Shown here: positions 49,966 through 59,496 of the stretch, one piece after another
How positions within the stretch are numbered: the first letter of the stretch is position 1
Layout of the letters: each line of letters begins with the position of its first letter
NCBI RefSeq assembly: GCF_900099905.1
Contig: NZ_FNEE01000016.1
Coordinates: 1 to 64,000, forward strand
Direction: 5' to 3'
DNA from: Mesorhizobium muleiense
Lineage (GTDB): Bacteria > Pseudomonadota > Alphaproteobacteria > Rhizobiales > Rhizobiaceae
DNA: 64,000 bases
The notes under the pieces: model-generated
What the model saw: the letters and a program-made list of their open reading frames with translations, nothing else
Database searches by the model: none
What the model was told of the DNA's origin: nothing
Made by a program: the position numbers and the translations under genes

Positions 49966-51222
49966 ATGGCGCGCTACTCGGCATTTTCGATTTTCCGCAA
50001 CGCGCTGTCTGGCCAGAAGAACTGGCAGCGCGCCTGGCGGGCAGCGGAGCCAAATCCGTCCTACGACGTGATCGTCATCGGCGGCGGTGGACACGGCCTC
50101 GCTACCGCCTTCTACCTCGCCGAGAACCACGGCATCCGCAACGTCGCGGTGCTCGAAAAGGGCTATGTCGGCGGCGGCAATGTCGGCCGCAACACCACCG
50201 TCATCCGCTCCAACTACCTGCTCGACGGCAACACCCAGTTCTACGAATTCTCGATGAAACTCTGGGAGAACATGTCGCGGGCGCTGAACTTCAATGTCAT
50301 GTTCTCGCAGCGCGGCCAGCTCGTCACCGCGCATTCCGCCGACCAGCTCGACGGCTTCAGCCACCGCGCCAACATCATGCGGCTGAACGGCATCGATGCC
50401 GACATCCTCGACCGCGACGCGGTGCGCCGTCTCGTGCCCTATCTTGATTTTTCCGACACCGCCCGCTTCCCGATCCATGGCGCCATCTTCCAGGGCCGGG
50501 CGGGCACGGCGCGCCACGATGCGGTCGCCTGGGGCTATGCGCGAGCCGCCGACGGCCATGGCGTCGATATTATCCAGAACTGCGAGGTGACAGGCTTCCT
50601 CCGCGACGGCAACAGGATCGTCGGCGTCGAAACGACGAAAGGCCGGATCGGCGCCGGCAAGGTCGGCCTCGCTGTTGCCGGTCATACATCCGTGCTCGGC
50701 GCCAAGGCCGGCCTGGAACTGCCGATCGAAAGCCACGTCTTGCAGGCCTTTGTCACCGAACCGCTGAAGCCGTTGGTGGACCACGTCGTCGCCTATGGCG
50801 CCGATCATTTCTACGTCAGCCAGTCGGACAAGGGCGGGCTGGTCTTCGGCGGCAATCTCGACGGCTACAATTCCTACGCCCAGCGCGGCAATCTGGGCGT
50901 CGTGTGCGAAGTGGCGGAGGCGGCGAGCGCTCTGATGCCGTGCATTTCGCGCATCCGACTGCTGCGCCATTGGGGTGGCGTCATGGACATGACGCCCGAT
51001 GCCAGCCCGATCATCTGCCCGACGCCGATCGAGGGGCTCTATCTCAACGGCGGCTGGTGCTATGGCGGCTTCAAGGCGACGCCGGCTTCCGGCTGGTGCT
51101 TCGCCCACACGATCGCCACCGGCAAGCCGCACCCGTTGATCGCAGCCTACGGGCTCGATCGTTTCCGCACCGGCCACACGCTCGACGAGGCCGGCGCCGG
51201 CCCCTCAGCCTGGCTGCAATAG
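49966..51222 (+). CDS. soxB: Sarcosine oxidase beta subunit
   Basis: A 418-residue flavoprotein of the heterotetrameric sarcosine oxidase. The Rossmann FAD motif is VIVIGGGGHGLATAFYLAE near residues 35-53. The GRNTTVIRSNYLLDGN segment carries the active-site region, and GGWCYGGFKATPASGW is near the end. The enzyme oxidises sarcosine to glycine, passing the methyl group to tetrahydrofolate and making H2O2. Gene order BDAG is the canonical one. It is followed after 13 bases by soxD. Confidence 0.94.
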   Translation: MARYSAFSIFRNALSGQKNWQRAWRAAEPNPSYDVIVIGGGGHGLATAFYLAENHGIRNVAVLEKGYVGGGNVGRNTTVIRSNYLLDGNTQFYEFSMKLWENMSRALNFNVMFSQRGQLVTAHSADQLDGFSHRANIMRLNGIDADILDRDAVRRLVPYLDFSDTARFPIHGAIFQGRAGTARHDAVAWGYARAADGHGVDIIQNCEVTGFLRDGNRIVGVETTKGRIGAGKVGLAVAGHTSVLGAKAGLELPIESHVLQAFVTEPLKPLVDHVVAYGADHFYVSQSDKGGLVFGGNLDGYNSYAQRGNLGVVCEVAEAASALMPCISRIRLLRHWGGVMDMTPDASPIICPTPIEGLYLNGGWCYGGFKATPASGWCFAHTIATGKPHPLIAAYGLDRFRTGHTLDEAGAGPSAWLQ

Positions 51223-51235
51223 GAGGCGCAAGACA

Positions 51236-51532
51236 ATGCTGCCCATCGAATGCCCCTGTTGCGGTCCGCGCGACCATGACGAGTTCCGCTACGGTGGCGA
51301 TGCTTCCGTCACGCGCCCGGCGCACGACGATCCAGATCCCGAGGCCTGGTACCGTTACGTTTTTATCAGGGCAAATCCGGCTGGCCTGCATCGCGAATTC
51401 TGGCAGCACGTGATCGGCTGCCGCCAATGGCTGGTGGTCGAGCGCGACACGCGCAACCACGCCATCGCATCGGTCGAGCTGGCCAGGAAATCGCCCCACA
51501 GTAAATCGCTGGCCAGGAAGTCACCGGCATGA
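51236..51532 (+). CDS. soxD: Sarcosine oxidase delta subunit
   Basis: A 98-residue small subunit. IECPCCGPRDHDEFRYGG near the start and HVIGCRQWLVVERDTRNH give the zinc-binding Cys and His residues of SoxD. The Arg/Lys-rich end contains an LARKSP repeat not usual in the family. It has a strong SD AGGAGG and overlaps the soxA start by 4 bases. Confidence 0.92.
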   Translation: MLPIECPCCGPRDHDEFRYGGDASVTRPAHDDPDPEAWYRYVFIRANPAGLHREFWQHVIGCRQWLVVERDTRNHAIASVELARKSPHSKSLARKSPA

Positions 51533-54483
51533 GCTCGAACCACAAGCGGCTGTCGATGGGTGGCCGCATCGACCGCGAGCAGCCGGTCGAGTTTACCTTC
51601 GACGGCCGGAGCCTGATCGGATATCGCGGCGACACGCTTGCCTCCGCGCTGCTCGCCAACGGCGTCACCCTGGTCGGGCGCAGCTTCAAGTATCATCGTC
51701 CGCGCGGCATTTTTTCCGCCGGACCCGAGGAACCGAATGCGCTGGTTACGCTCGCAACCGCAGGCAGGCGCCAGCCGAACCTGCCGGCGACGACGCTGGA
51801 ACTCCAAGACGGCCTAGTCGCGGAGAGCCAGAACCGCTGGCCGTCGCTTACGTTTGACGTGCAAAGCGTCAACGGCCTGTTGGCGCCGTTCCTTTCGGCC
51901 GGCTTCTACTACAAGACCTTCATGGGCCCGACGCGCCGCGCCTGGATGTTCTACGAGCACTTCATTCGCAAGGCGGCCGGGCTTGGCAGAGCCGGCACCG
52001 ATCCCGACTCAGACCGCTACGACATCAGTCATGCCTTTGCCGATGTCGCCATCATCGGCGGCGGCCCTGCAGGATTGTCGGCGGCGCGTGCTGCCGCAGC
52101 GGCCGGCGCGCGGGTGGCGCTGATCGAACAGGATTTCCTGCTCGGCGGCCAGCTTCTGGCGGAACCGTCCGACAGCGCAGCGGCCAAATGGTTGAGACAG
52201 GCCGAGGCCGAGCTGGAGAGCTCCGAAACCGTCACCCTGATGAAGCGGACAACCGCTTTCGGCAGCTATGACGGCAATGTCATCGGACTGGTCGGGCAAC
52301 GCGACCCAGCCAATCCGCGGCCGGCCGGCGAAGTGCTGCAGACATTCACGATGCTTCGCGCCCGCTCGATCGTTTTCGCCACCGGCGCCATTGAGCGGCC
52401 AATGATATTCTCCAACAACGACCGACCCGGCGTCATGCTTGCCTCGGCCGCCCGGACCTACCTCAACCGTTTCGCCGTCCTGCCCGGCAAGAAAATAGTC
52501 GTCGCCACCGGTAATGACAGCGCCTGGCGCGCCGCGTTCGACCTTGCCGGTGCCGGCGCAGAGGTGACGGTTGCCGATCTGCGTGCAGCGCCGTCCACAG
52601 CGCTTGCCGCAGAAGCCGGACGGCTCGGCGTGGTGGTGCGGGCCGCAACGCGCATCGTCGACCTTAACGGCGGCCATGCCGTCAGGCGTGCAACGCTCAA
52701 CGAAGCGGACGGCCAGTCCGAGGCCACCTGCGACCTGGTCTGCGTGTCCGGCGGCTGGTCGCCGACCGTGCATCTCACCTCGCACCTGGGCGTCAAACCT
52801 CAATATCGCGACGACATTGGCGGCTTCGTGCCGGGCGCGTTTCCGGCGGACCGGTTCGGCGCCGGCTCGATGATGGGAATTTTTTCGACCGCCGATGTCA
52901 TCGAGGACGGTCATCGCGCCGGCACCGAGGCGGCATCGTTCTGCGGCAAGTCGGCGCCGGTGCCCGCTCCGTCAAAACTCGATCTTGGCGAGACCGCCAC
53001 GGCCCCGTTTCGCGAAATCCCTTCTCTCGGCCGTGGAAAGGCCTTCGTCGATTTCCAGATGGACGTGACGACCGGGGATATCGAACTCGCCTATCGCGAG
53101 GGCTACGAATCGGTCGAGCACCTGAAGCGCTACACCACGCTCGGCATGGGCACCGATCAGGGCAAGACCAGCAATTTTGCAGCGCTTGCCTCGATGGCGG
53201 CCTTACGCAATGCAACCATCCCCGAGACCGGCGCCACGACCTTTCGACCGCCCTATACGCCGGTCGCCATCGGCGCGCTTGCCGGACGCGCCATCGGCCA
53301 TCATTTCAAGCCGATCCGCCGCACGCCGATGCACGACTGGCACATGGCGAACGGCGCCGAGATGCTGGAGGTCGGGCTCTGGATGCGGCCCTATTTCTAC
53401 AGGCAATCCGGGCTCGACGTGAACGAAGCGTATGTCGCCGAAATGCGGAGTGTGCGCCAGGCCGCTGGCCTGATGGACATCTCCACTCTCGGCAAGATCG
53501 ACGTCCAGGGCCCGGATGCCGCGATTTTCCTCGATCGCATCTACGCCAACGGCTTTGCCAAACTGCCGGTCGGCCGTGCGCGCTACGGCGTCATGCTGCG
53601 CGACGACGGCATCGTCTTAGACGACGGCACCACGACGCGGCTGGGCGAGAACCGGTTCTTCATGACCACCTCGACCGCCAAGGCCGCCGACGTGCTGTCG
53701 CGTCTCGAATTCCTGCTCGATACGGCCTGGCCGGATTTGCGCGTAGCCGTGACCTCGGTGAGCGATGAATGGGCGGCGATGTCGGTTGCCGGACCGAAAA
53801 GCCGCGCAATTCTGAATGCGGCGTTTCCCGCTCTCGATGTTTCCGACGCAGCACTTGCGCATATGGGATTGCTCGAGAGCGAATGGCAGGGCCGTGCGCT
53901 CCGCATCCTGCGTCTCAGTTATTCCGGCGAGCGCGCCTACGAAATCTATGTCGGCGCAACTGCCGGTGAACAGCTTTGGAGCCGCCTGCTCGAAGCAGGC
54001 AGGCCGCTCGACTTGAAGCCTTACGGCGTCGAGGCGCTCGGCGCGCTGCGCGTCGAAAAGGGCCATGTCGCCGGACCTGAAATCGATGGGCGCACGACGC
54101 TCGACGATCTTGGCCTCGGCCGCTTGGCGGGCAAGCGTTCCGGCTTCGTCGGCGACGTGCTGCGACGGCGCCCCGCCTTCCAGGCGCCCGACCGCCAGCG
54201 CCTGGTCGGACTGGAATGCATCGAAGAGGGAAAACGCCTTCGCGGTGGCGCCATCCTGTTCCTGCCGGGCGAGAAACCTTACGGCCACGGGCGCGGCCGC
54301 GTCACCTCCGTCACCTTCAGCCCCGAACGCGGCCACCATGTCGGGCTGGCCTTGCTTTCCGGCGATGTCGCCAGCGAAGGAAGCGAGGTCGTGGCCGTCT
54401 ATCCGATGAAGGCCGAAACGGTCCGTGCCCGAATCGTCTCGCCGGTATTCCTCGATCCGCAGGGGGAACGACTGCATGGCTAG
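51529..54483 (+). CDS. soxA: Sarcosine oxidase alpha subunit
   Basis: A 984-residue subunit of normal length. The N-terminal ferredoxin-like fold (FTFDGRSLIGYRGDTLASAL) precedes an NAD-binding Rossmann domain (VAIIGGGPAGLSAARAAAAA near residue 172) and a second nucleotide region (IVFATGAIERPM). The C-terminal third is a GcvT-like folate-binding domain (TPMHDWHMANGAEM onward) where formaldehyde is captured as methylene-tetrahydrofolate. It overlaps soxD and soxG. Confidence 0.94.
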   Translation: MSSNHKRLSMGGRIDREQPVEFTFDGRSLIGYRGDTLASALLANGVTLVGRSFKYHRPRGIFSAGPEEPNALVTLATAGRRQPNLPATTLELQDGLVAESQNRWPSLTFDVQSVNGLLAPFLSAGFYYKTFMGPTRRAWMFYEHFIRKAAGLGRAGTDPDSDRYDISHAFADVAIIGGGPAGLSAARAAAAAGARVALIEQDFLLGGQLLAEPSDSAAAKWLRQAEAELESSETVTLMKRTTAFGSYDGNVIGLVGQRDPANPRPAGEVLQTFTMLRARSIVFATGAIERPMIFSNNDRPGVMLASAARTYLNRFAVLPGKKIVVATGNDSAWRAAFDLAGAGAEVTVADLRAAPSTALAAEAGRLGVVVRAATRIVDLNGGHAVRRATLNEADGQSEATCDLVCVSGGWSPTVHLTSHLGVKPQYRDDIGGFVPGAFPADRFGAGSMMGIFSTADVIEDGHRAGTEAASFCGKSAPVPAPSKLDLGETATAPFREIPSLGRGKAFVDFQMDVTTGDIELAYREGYESVEHLKRYTTLGMGTDQGKTSNFAALASMAALRNATIPETGATTFRPPYTPVAIGALAGRAIGHHFKPIRRTPMHDWHMANGAEMLEVGLWMRPYFYRQSGLDVNEAYVAEMRSVRQAAGLMDISTLGKIDVQGPDAAIFLDRIYANGFAKLPVGRARYGVMLRDDGIVLDDGTTTRLGENRFFMTTSTAKAADVLSRLEFLLDTAWPDLRVAVTSVSDEWAAMSVAGPKSRAILNAAFPALDVSDAALAHMGLLESEWQGRALRILRLSYSGERAYEIYVGATAGEQLWSRLLEAGRPLDLKPYGVEALGALRVEKGHVAGPEIDGRTTLDDLGLGRLAGKRSGFVGDVLRRRPAFQAPDRQRLVGLECIEEGKRLRGGAILFLPGEKPYGHGRGRVTSVTFSPERGHHVGLALLSGDVASEGSEVVAVYPMKAETVRARIVSPVFLDPQGERLHG

Positions 54484-54973
54484 CCCGGATTTCAGCCTGT
54501 CCGTGGTCGATTGCCCACTCATCCAGATCGAGGGCTGGGACGGCACGCTGGCGCAATTCGAATCGAGCCTCTCGGCGTCGCTCGGCACGAAACTTCCCGC
54601 CTCGGTCGGAGAGACGGTCCGTCACAAAGGTTTTCTCGTCATCCGCGTCGCGCCTCGCCGCTTGTGGCTGGCTCTCGACGACGGCGCGCAAGCATCTTCG
54701 CTTGCCGTCGATCCGGATCTCGGCTGTTCGGTTTCTCTCGGCGAGGGTCGCGTGCGTTTCAGAATGGCCGGGGCGGACATCGCAGGAGTGCTCTCCAGAT
54801 GCATCGCCGTCGACTGGTGCGCGCCGGCGGCCGCCCCGGGCCGCGCCGTGCTGACATCCTTGCACCATGTGCCCGTGCTGTTCCTGCGCAGCGGCGAGAC
54901 CGCGTGCGAACTCATCGTGCCGCGAAGTTTTTCGCAAAGCCTCTCCGACTGGATTGCTGACGCTGCGGGGTAG
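54476..54973 (+). CDS. soxG: Sarcosine oxidase gamma subunit
   Basis: A 165-residue gamma subunit with a partial GcvT-like fold (FRMAGADIAGVLSRCIAVDW, TSLHHVPVLFLRSG). Start ATG 54476 overlaps the soxA end by 8 bases and follows AGGGGGA; upstream in-frame codons lie inside soxA. It ends the rightward operon, 27 bases from the convergent kinase gene. Confidence 0.9.
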   Translation: MASPDFSLSVVDCPLIQIEGWDGTLAQFESSLSASLGTKLPASVGETVRHKGFLVIRVAPRRLWLALDDGAQASSLAVDPDLGCSVSLGEGRVRFRMAGADIAGVLSRCIAVDWCAPAAAPGRAVLTSLHHVPVLFLRSGETACELIVPRSFSQSLSDWIADAAG

Positions 54974-55000
54974 GGAAAGGACCAGGCGCGAACGCTCCCC

Positions 55001-56035
55001 TCAGGAGGAGCCACTCCACGGTCTCGCTCCTTGGATGATCTCTTGAGCACGCGCGGCAAAGCGACCGGCGAGCGGCCACTTGCCGGCCGCATCGGCCGAC
55101 GCCGCGCTGCCTGCCCGCGCCCGGTCGGCGATGCCGACAAAGATCACCGCGAAACGGAACAGCGAAAAAACCAGGTGGAAGCGTTGCAGGGGCGCAGTGG
55201 GCACGGCATGGGCGAAATAATGGTCGAGGAATTCGCGCTGGCTGGGGATACCGAGGGCGGCATGATCGAGGCCGAGGATGCCGCCATATTCGTCCGGGGT
55301 CGAATGCCAGGTCATCGAACAAAAGCCGAGATCGGCGAGCGGATGGCCGATCGTCGACAGCTCCCAATCGAGAATGCCGATCACCTCCGGCTTGCCGGAA
55401 TGGAACAGCAGATTTCCGAGGCGGAAGTCGCCATGGGCGATCGACACGCGTCCATCATCCGCAGGCAGATGCTGCGGCAACCAGTCGGCGACCGCATCGA
55501 GTGCCGGAATTCCGTCGCTCGGCGATTCCCTCAACTGCCGGGTCCAGCGGCCGATCTGGCGCTCGAAATAGTTGCCGGGCCGGCCGTAATCGCCGAGACC
55601 GACCTCGTCGGGACGGACAGCATGCAGTTTGGCCATCGCTTCGGCCATGCCGAAATAGATGGCGCGTCGCTCCGCGGGAACAAGGCCAGGCAGCGAACAG
55701 TCGTGGAAGACGCGACCATCCAGCCGCTCCATCAGGTAGAACGGCGTGCCGAGCGGCTCGGCGCCGGCGTTATAGAGCACCGGCCGCGGCACCGGCACGT
55801 TGGTCGCTGCGAGCGCTTCAAGCACGCGGAACTCGCGGTCGACGGCATGCGCCCCGCGCAGGATCGGCCCGGCCGGTTTCTTGCGCAGCACCATGCGATG
55901 CGCACCATAGTCGACGAAGTAGGTCGGGTTGGACTGCCCGCCGCCGATCCGCTCGAGCGTCATTGCGGCATCGCCGAAGCGGTTCGCGAGAAAGCCCTTC
56001 AATGCCGCAGGATCGAAGTCCGCATTCAACGGCAT
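55001..56035 (-). CDS. APH-family acyl-CoA-linked kinase (LvaA-like)
   Basis: A 344-residue aminoglycoside-phosphotransferase-fold kinase with GGGQSNPTYFV near the N-terminus, catalytic HGDFRLGNLLF (Asp base and Asn) and metal-binding ILDWELSTIGHP. Start ATG 56035 has an ideal AGGAGG. This subgroup pairs with acyl-CoA dehydrogenases (bacterial LvaA/LvaC, human ACAD10/11) and phosphorylates 4-hydroxyacyl-CoA so that it can enter beta-oxidation. The partner is the next gene upstream. It is the last gene of the leftward operon. Confidence 0.87.
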   Translation of the reverse strand: MPLNADFDPAALKGFLANRFGDAAMTLERIGGGQSNPTYFVDYGAHRMVLRKKPAGPILRGAHAVDREFRVLEALAATNVPVPRPVLYNAGAEPLGTPFYLMERLDGRVFHDCSLPGLVPAERRAIYFGMAEAMAKLHAVRPDEVGLGDYGRPGNYFERQIGRWTRQLRESPSDGIPALDAVADWLPQHLPADDGRVSIAHGDFRLGNLLFHSGKPEVIGILDWELSTIGHPLADLGFCSMTWHSTPDEYGGILGLDHAALGIPSQREFLDHYFAHAVPTAPLQRFHLVFSLFRFAVIFVGIADRARAGSAASADAAGKWPLAGRFAARAQEIIQGARPWSGSS

Positions 56036-56066
56036 CTTTTCCTCCTGAGACGCCACCCCGCGTCCG

Positions 56067-57278
56067 CTATGCCTCGTCTTCGACGGTCCAGCGCCAAAAA
56101 CCCTTCTCCTCTTCGTTGAGGAAACGGTTCAGCACCATCTTGTGGACCTCATCGGCGCCGTCGACCAGCCGCGCCTGGCGCGCATAGCGGTAGATCCATT
56201 CGAGCACCGTGTCCTTGGAATAGCCCCGCGCGCCGTTGATCTGGATCGCCACATCGGCCGCGTCATGCAGCACATTGGCGACCTGGACCTTGGCCATCGA
56301 CACATCCTTGCGGGCAAAGCCGCCGCGGTCCAGTTCCCACGCAGCCTTCATCACCAGCAGACGGCCGATCTCGATGCGCATGGCAAGATCGCCGAGCTTC
56401 AGCTGGACGCTTTCGCGGTCGGCGAGGCGCTGGCCGAAACCATGGCGCTCGGCAGCGTAGGCGCGCGCGATCTCAACGCAGCGCTTGGACAATCCAAGCC
56501 AGCGCATGCAGTGGGTAAGCCGCGCCGGGCCGAGCCGCACCTGCGTCACCTTCATGCCCCTGCCCTCGCCAACCAGCATGTCTTCGACAGGGATTTCGAG
56601 CCCCTCGAATTCCAGCTCGCAATGCCCGCCATGCTCCTCCGGGCCCATGATCTCGATGCGGCGAATGATATGCCAGCCCGGCTGGTCCTTGTGGAACATC
56701 AGGGCCGACAGACCGTGGCGCGGGTCGTCCGAGGTTCGCGCGATCAGGATGAAATGGCTGGCCTCCTCCGCGCCGGTGATGAACCATTTGCGGCCGGTCA
56801 CCACGTATTTGTCGCCGCGCCGCTCCGCACGCGTCATGATCATCGAAGGGTCCGAGCCGCCGCCGGGATGCGGTTCGGTCATGGCAAAGGCCGAGCGTAC
56901 CTGGCCCTCGACGATCGGCTTCAGCCATTTTTCCTGCTGCGCCGGCGTGCCGAGCGCCTCGAGCACCATCATGTTGCCATCATCGGGCGCTGCCGAATTG
57001 AACACCACGGGTCCGAAGATCGACCGGTTCATCTCCTCATAGCAAACCGCAATATCCATCTTGCCGAGACCGGCGCCGCCGGATTCGGGCTTGAGCTGCA
57101 GGCACCACAGGCCCGCCATACGCGCCTTGGCGCGAAGCGTCTCCAGCAGCGGCAAGGCGATATTTCCATGTGCGTCATAGGACGTCTTGTCGGCCTCGAG
57201 CGGCAGGATCTCACGCTCGACGAAGTCGGCAATGCGGACGCGGTAATCTTCGGTGCGGGCGGGAATGTCGAAATTCAT
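56067..57278 (-). CDS. Acyl-CoA dehydrogenase (ACAD11/LvaC-like)
   Basis: A 403-residue FAD-dependent dehydrogenase with AFAMTEPHPGGGSDPSMI near the flavin/substrate site, TGRKWFITGAEEASHFIL in the middle beta domain, and the C-terminal helical domain ending DGADEVHKMVLNRF. The GGGSDP and WFITGA variants are those of the branch paired with APH-type kinases. The ATG at 57278 has SD GGGAG. It lies 31 bases upstream of the kinase in the same operon. Confidence 0.9.
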   Translation of the reverse strand: MNFDIPARTEDYRVRIADFVEREILPLEADKTSYDAHGNIALPLLETLRAKARMAGLWCLQLKPESGGAGLGKMDIAVCYEEMNRSIFGPVVFNSAAPDDGNMMVLEALGTPAQQEKWLKPIVEGQVRSAFAMTEPHPGGGSDPSMIMTRAERRGDKYVVTGRKWFITGAEEASHFILIARTSDDPRHGLSALMFHKDQPGWHIIRRIEIMGPEEHGGHCELEFEGLEIPVEDMLVGEGRGMKVTQVRLGPARLTHCMRWLGLSKRCVEIARAYAAERHGFGQRLADRESVQLKLGDLAMRIEIGRLLVMKAAWELDRGGFARKDVSMAKVQVANVLHDAADVAIQINGARGYSKDTVLEWIYRYARQARLVDGADEVHKMVLNRFLNEEEKGFWRWTVEDEA

Positions 57279-57378
57279 GGACAAACTCCCAGCGATGAAA
57301 CGAGGTGGCCACCATCGATGGACGAGATCGCCGAAAGCATCGGGTCCATACCTGAAATCGAGCGAGCGCTCGTTTTCC

Positions 57379-57534
57379 CTATTCGCCTCTATCGCCTTTT
57401 GCAGCCGCCGTCATCCGGCGAAGCGTGGCTCCGCCACGCCCTTGATGCCAAGTCCGGTTATCGCGAACAGGCTGCCGCGCAGGACGCCATCGCCGGGGAG
57501 GCGCGGTAACGACCACCACGACTTCGATCTTCAT
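57379..57534 (-). CDS. Possible small protein or gene remnant
   Basis: A 51-codon frame with a very good SD (AGAGGAGGA, 5-6 bases from ATG 57534) and a start MKIEVVVVVTAPPRRW, then an Arg-rich tail that does not look natural. Another frame nearby reads GVLRGSLFAITGLGIKG. A frameshifted or truncated gene is therefore as likely as a true peptide. It lies in the 300-base gap 57279-57578 between the acyl-CoA dehydrogenase and BKACE genes. Confidence 0.25.
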   Translation of the reverse strand: MKIEVVVVVTAPPRRWRPARQPVRDNRTWHQGRGGATLRRMTAAAKGDRGE

Positions 57535-57578
57535 GCCGTCCTCCTCTGTTGGCACCGTGCGGCGATAGGCGAGCCGCC

Positions 57579-58541
57579 TCAGAACGCGACCTTGTCGCCG
57601 CCCTTCAGTGACAGGATCTCGCGCGCCTCGTCGGGCGTCGCCACTTCCATGCCGAGGCCCTCGATGATCTTGCGGGCAAGCACCACCTGCTCGGTGTTCG
57701 ATTTGGCAAGCTTGCCCTTGCCGGCCCACAGACTGTCTTCGAGCCCGACGCGGATGTTGCCGCCAAGCGCTGCCGACTGCGCCGCGATGCGCAACTGGCT
57801 GGCGCCGGCACCGAGCACCGACCAGCGGAACTGGTCGCCGAACAGCCGGTCGGCGGTGCGCTTCATATGGGCGACGTCTTCGGGGTGCGTGCCGATGCCG
57901 CCAAGCAGACCGAACACCGACTGCACGAAGAACGGCGGCTTGACCAGCCCGCGATCGGCGAAGTGCGAGAGATTGTAGAGATGGGCGATGTCGTAGCACT
58001 CGAACTCGAAGCGCGTGCCGTTGTCGTAGCAGGTCGCAAGGATGTATTCGATGTCCTTGAACGAGTTGCGGAAGACCAGGTCACGCGTCGCTTCCAGATG
58101 CGGCTTTTCCCAGTCGAACTTGAAAGTCTCGTATTTGTCGACGAGGTGATAGAGCCCGAAATTGATCGAGCCCATGTTGAGCGAGGCGACCTCTGGCTTG
58201 AACTCGGCGGCCGGGCGCACGCGTTCCTCGACCTTCATGTAGGGACTGCCGCCAGTGGTGATATTGATGGCGGCATTGGTGGCCTGCTTGATGCGCGGCA
58301 GGAAGCGGGCGAAGGCCGCCGGCGTCTGGTCGGGCTTGCCGGTCTCGGGGTCGCGGGCATGCAGGTGCAGGATCGCCGCACCTGCCTCCGCCGCCGCGAT
58401 CGCCTCGGACGCGATCTGGTCCGGCGTGATCGGCAGATAGGGCGACATGGTCGGTGTATGGATCGCCCCGGTCACCGCACAGGTGATGATAATTTTGCCC
58501 CTGGTCTGCGTAGCACCGGGCTTGCGGCTTGTTTCCGTCAT
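57579..58541 (-). CDS. Beta-keto acid cleavage enzyme (BKACE, DUF849)
   Basis: A 320-residue zinc TIM-barrel enzyme. IIITCAVTGAIHTPTMSPYLP opens the barrel (near residue 16), HLHARDPETGKPDQTP gives the His zinc ligands, and INITTGGSPYM and VLGAGASQLRIAAQ follow. BKACE enzymes transfer acetyl-CoA to a beta-keto acid and release acetoacetate plus a shorter acyl-CoA. Start ATG 58541 has AGGAG. It overlaps the end of the dehydrogenase gene, whose product would be its beta-keto substrate. Confidence 0.9.
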   Translation of the reverse strand: MTETSRKPGATQTRGKIIITCAVTGAIHTPTMSPYLPITPDQIASEAIAAAEAGAAILHLHARDPETGKPDQTPAAFARFLPRIKQATNAAINITTGGSPYMKVEERVRPAAEFKPEVASLNMGSINFGLYHLVDKYETFKFDWEKPHLEATRDLVFRNSFKDIEYILATCYDNGTRFEFECYDIAHLYNLSHFADRGLVKPPFFVQSVFGLLGGIGTHPEDVAHMKRTADRLFGDQFRWSVLGAGASQLRIAAQSAALGGNIRVGLEDSLWAGKGKLAKSNTEQVVLARKIIEGLGMEVATPDEAREILSLKGGDKVAF

Positions 58542-59485
58542 CTTCCAAACTCCTGATCCGATTTTTTCTTGTGCGCGGCCAGCGCCATCAGCCGGCGGTC
58601 GCGCCAAACCTGCCGTTCGCCGAGTTCTTCCCGCGGCAGCCGCTTGCGGCGGTCGGCCTCCACCGTCTCGATGACTTCGCCGGCCCAGTCGATGCGGCGC
58701 AGCATCTGCGGAAAAATGTTGGCATAGATCGATTGATAACGCTCGACATAGTCGCGTACACCGCCCGGCGCATTAAGATCGATCGTTTCGAACGGACCCA
58801 TGAACGACCAGCGCAGCGCCAGCCCGTCGCGAATGCCGATATCGACATCCTCGACGCTGGCATAGCCGTCGGCGACAAGTCGAAAAGCCTCCTCCAGCAG
58901 CGCGCCCTGCAGGCGGTTCATGATGAAGCCGTCGAGCTCGTGCTCCATCACCAGCGGCGCGTGGCCCGCATCGACGAGGAAGGCGCGGGTCCTTTCGATT
59001 GTTTCGGAAGACGTCCATGGCGCCGGCACGACTTCCGCGGCCGGTATGAGGTAGGGCGGATTGATCGGATGCACGACCAGGCAGCGGTGCCGCCCTTGCA
59101 GATGGTCGGTGAATTTCGACGGCAGCAACGCCGAGGTGGAACTGGCGATCACCGCTTGCGGAGCGGCAATTGCATCGATCCGAGAGAACACCTCGCGCTT
59201 CACATCCAGGTTTTCCGGCGTGTTCTCCTGGATATGGACCGCATCGGCCAGCGCTTCTTCGAGTTCCGCAACGACGGCAATGCGACCAAGCACGACGTCG
59301 ATTGCCTGTCCCCGCAGCAGATCGTTCTCAGCGATGTCGCCGAGCACGCCGGCGATGTAATCGTGCGCACCTTCGGTCGCGGCCGGCGACTGATCCCACA
59401 TCCGCACATCGTGGCCGGCGCGGGCAAAACTGATCGCCCAGGCCCGCCCGATGAACCCGCTGCCTACAATCGCTACTTTCACCAT
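58538..59485 (-). CDS. 3-hydroxyacid dehydrogenase, lambda-crystallin/L-gulonate type
   Basis: A 315-residue NAD-dependent dehydrogenase of the 3-hydroxyacyl-CoA dehydrogenase superfamily. It has VAIVGSGFIGRAWAISFARAGH at the N-terminus, the catalytic His region VVHPINPPYLIP, and the lambda-crystallin-like end LALRWSFMGPFETIDLNAPGG. Carnitine dehydrogenase is a close relative and cannot be excluded. Start ATG 59485 has GAGGAG. It makes a beta-keto acid for the BKACE encoded next. Confidence 0.88.
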   Translation of the reverse strand: MVKVAIVGSGFIGRAWAISFARAGHDVRMWDQSPAATEGAHDYIAGVLGDIAENDLLRGQAIDVVLGRIAVVAELEEALADAVHIQENTPENLDVKREVFSRIDAIAAPQAVIASSTSALLPSKFTDHLQGRHRCLVVHPINPPYLIPAAEVVPAPWTSSETIERTRAFLVDAGHAPLVMEHELDGFIMNRLQGALLEEAFRLVADGYASVEDVDIGIRDGLALRWSFMGPFETIDLNAPGGVRDYVERYQSIYANIFPQMLRRIDWAGEVIETVEADRRKRLPREELGERQVWRDRRLMALAAHKKKSDQEFGR

Positions 59486-59496
59486 GGTCGGGCTCC

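Noticed and set aside
57579..59485. Carnitine degradation (carnitine dehydrogenase plus dehydrocarnitine-cleaving BKACE)
   Set aside because: The pairing fits, but the dehydrogenase C-terminus reads like lambda-crystallin/L-gulonate dehydrogenase, and no betainyl-CoA thioesterase or betaine uptake genes are present.
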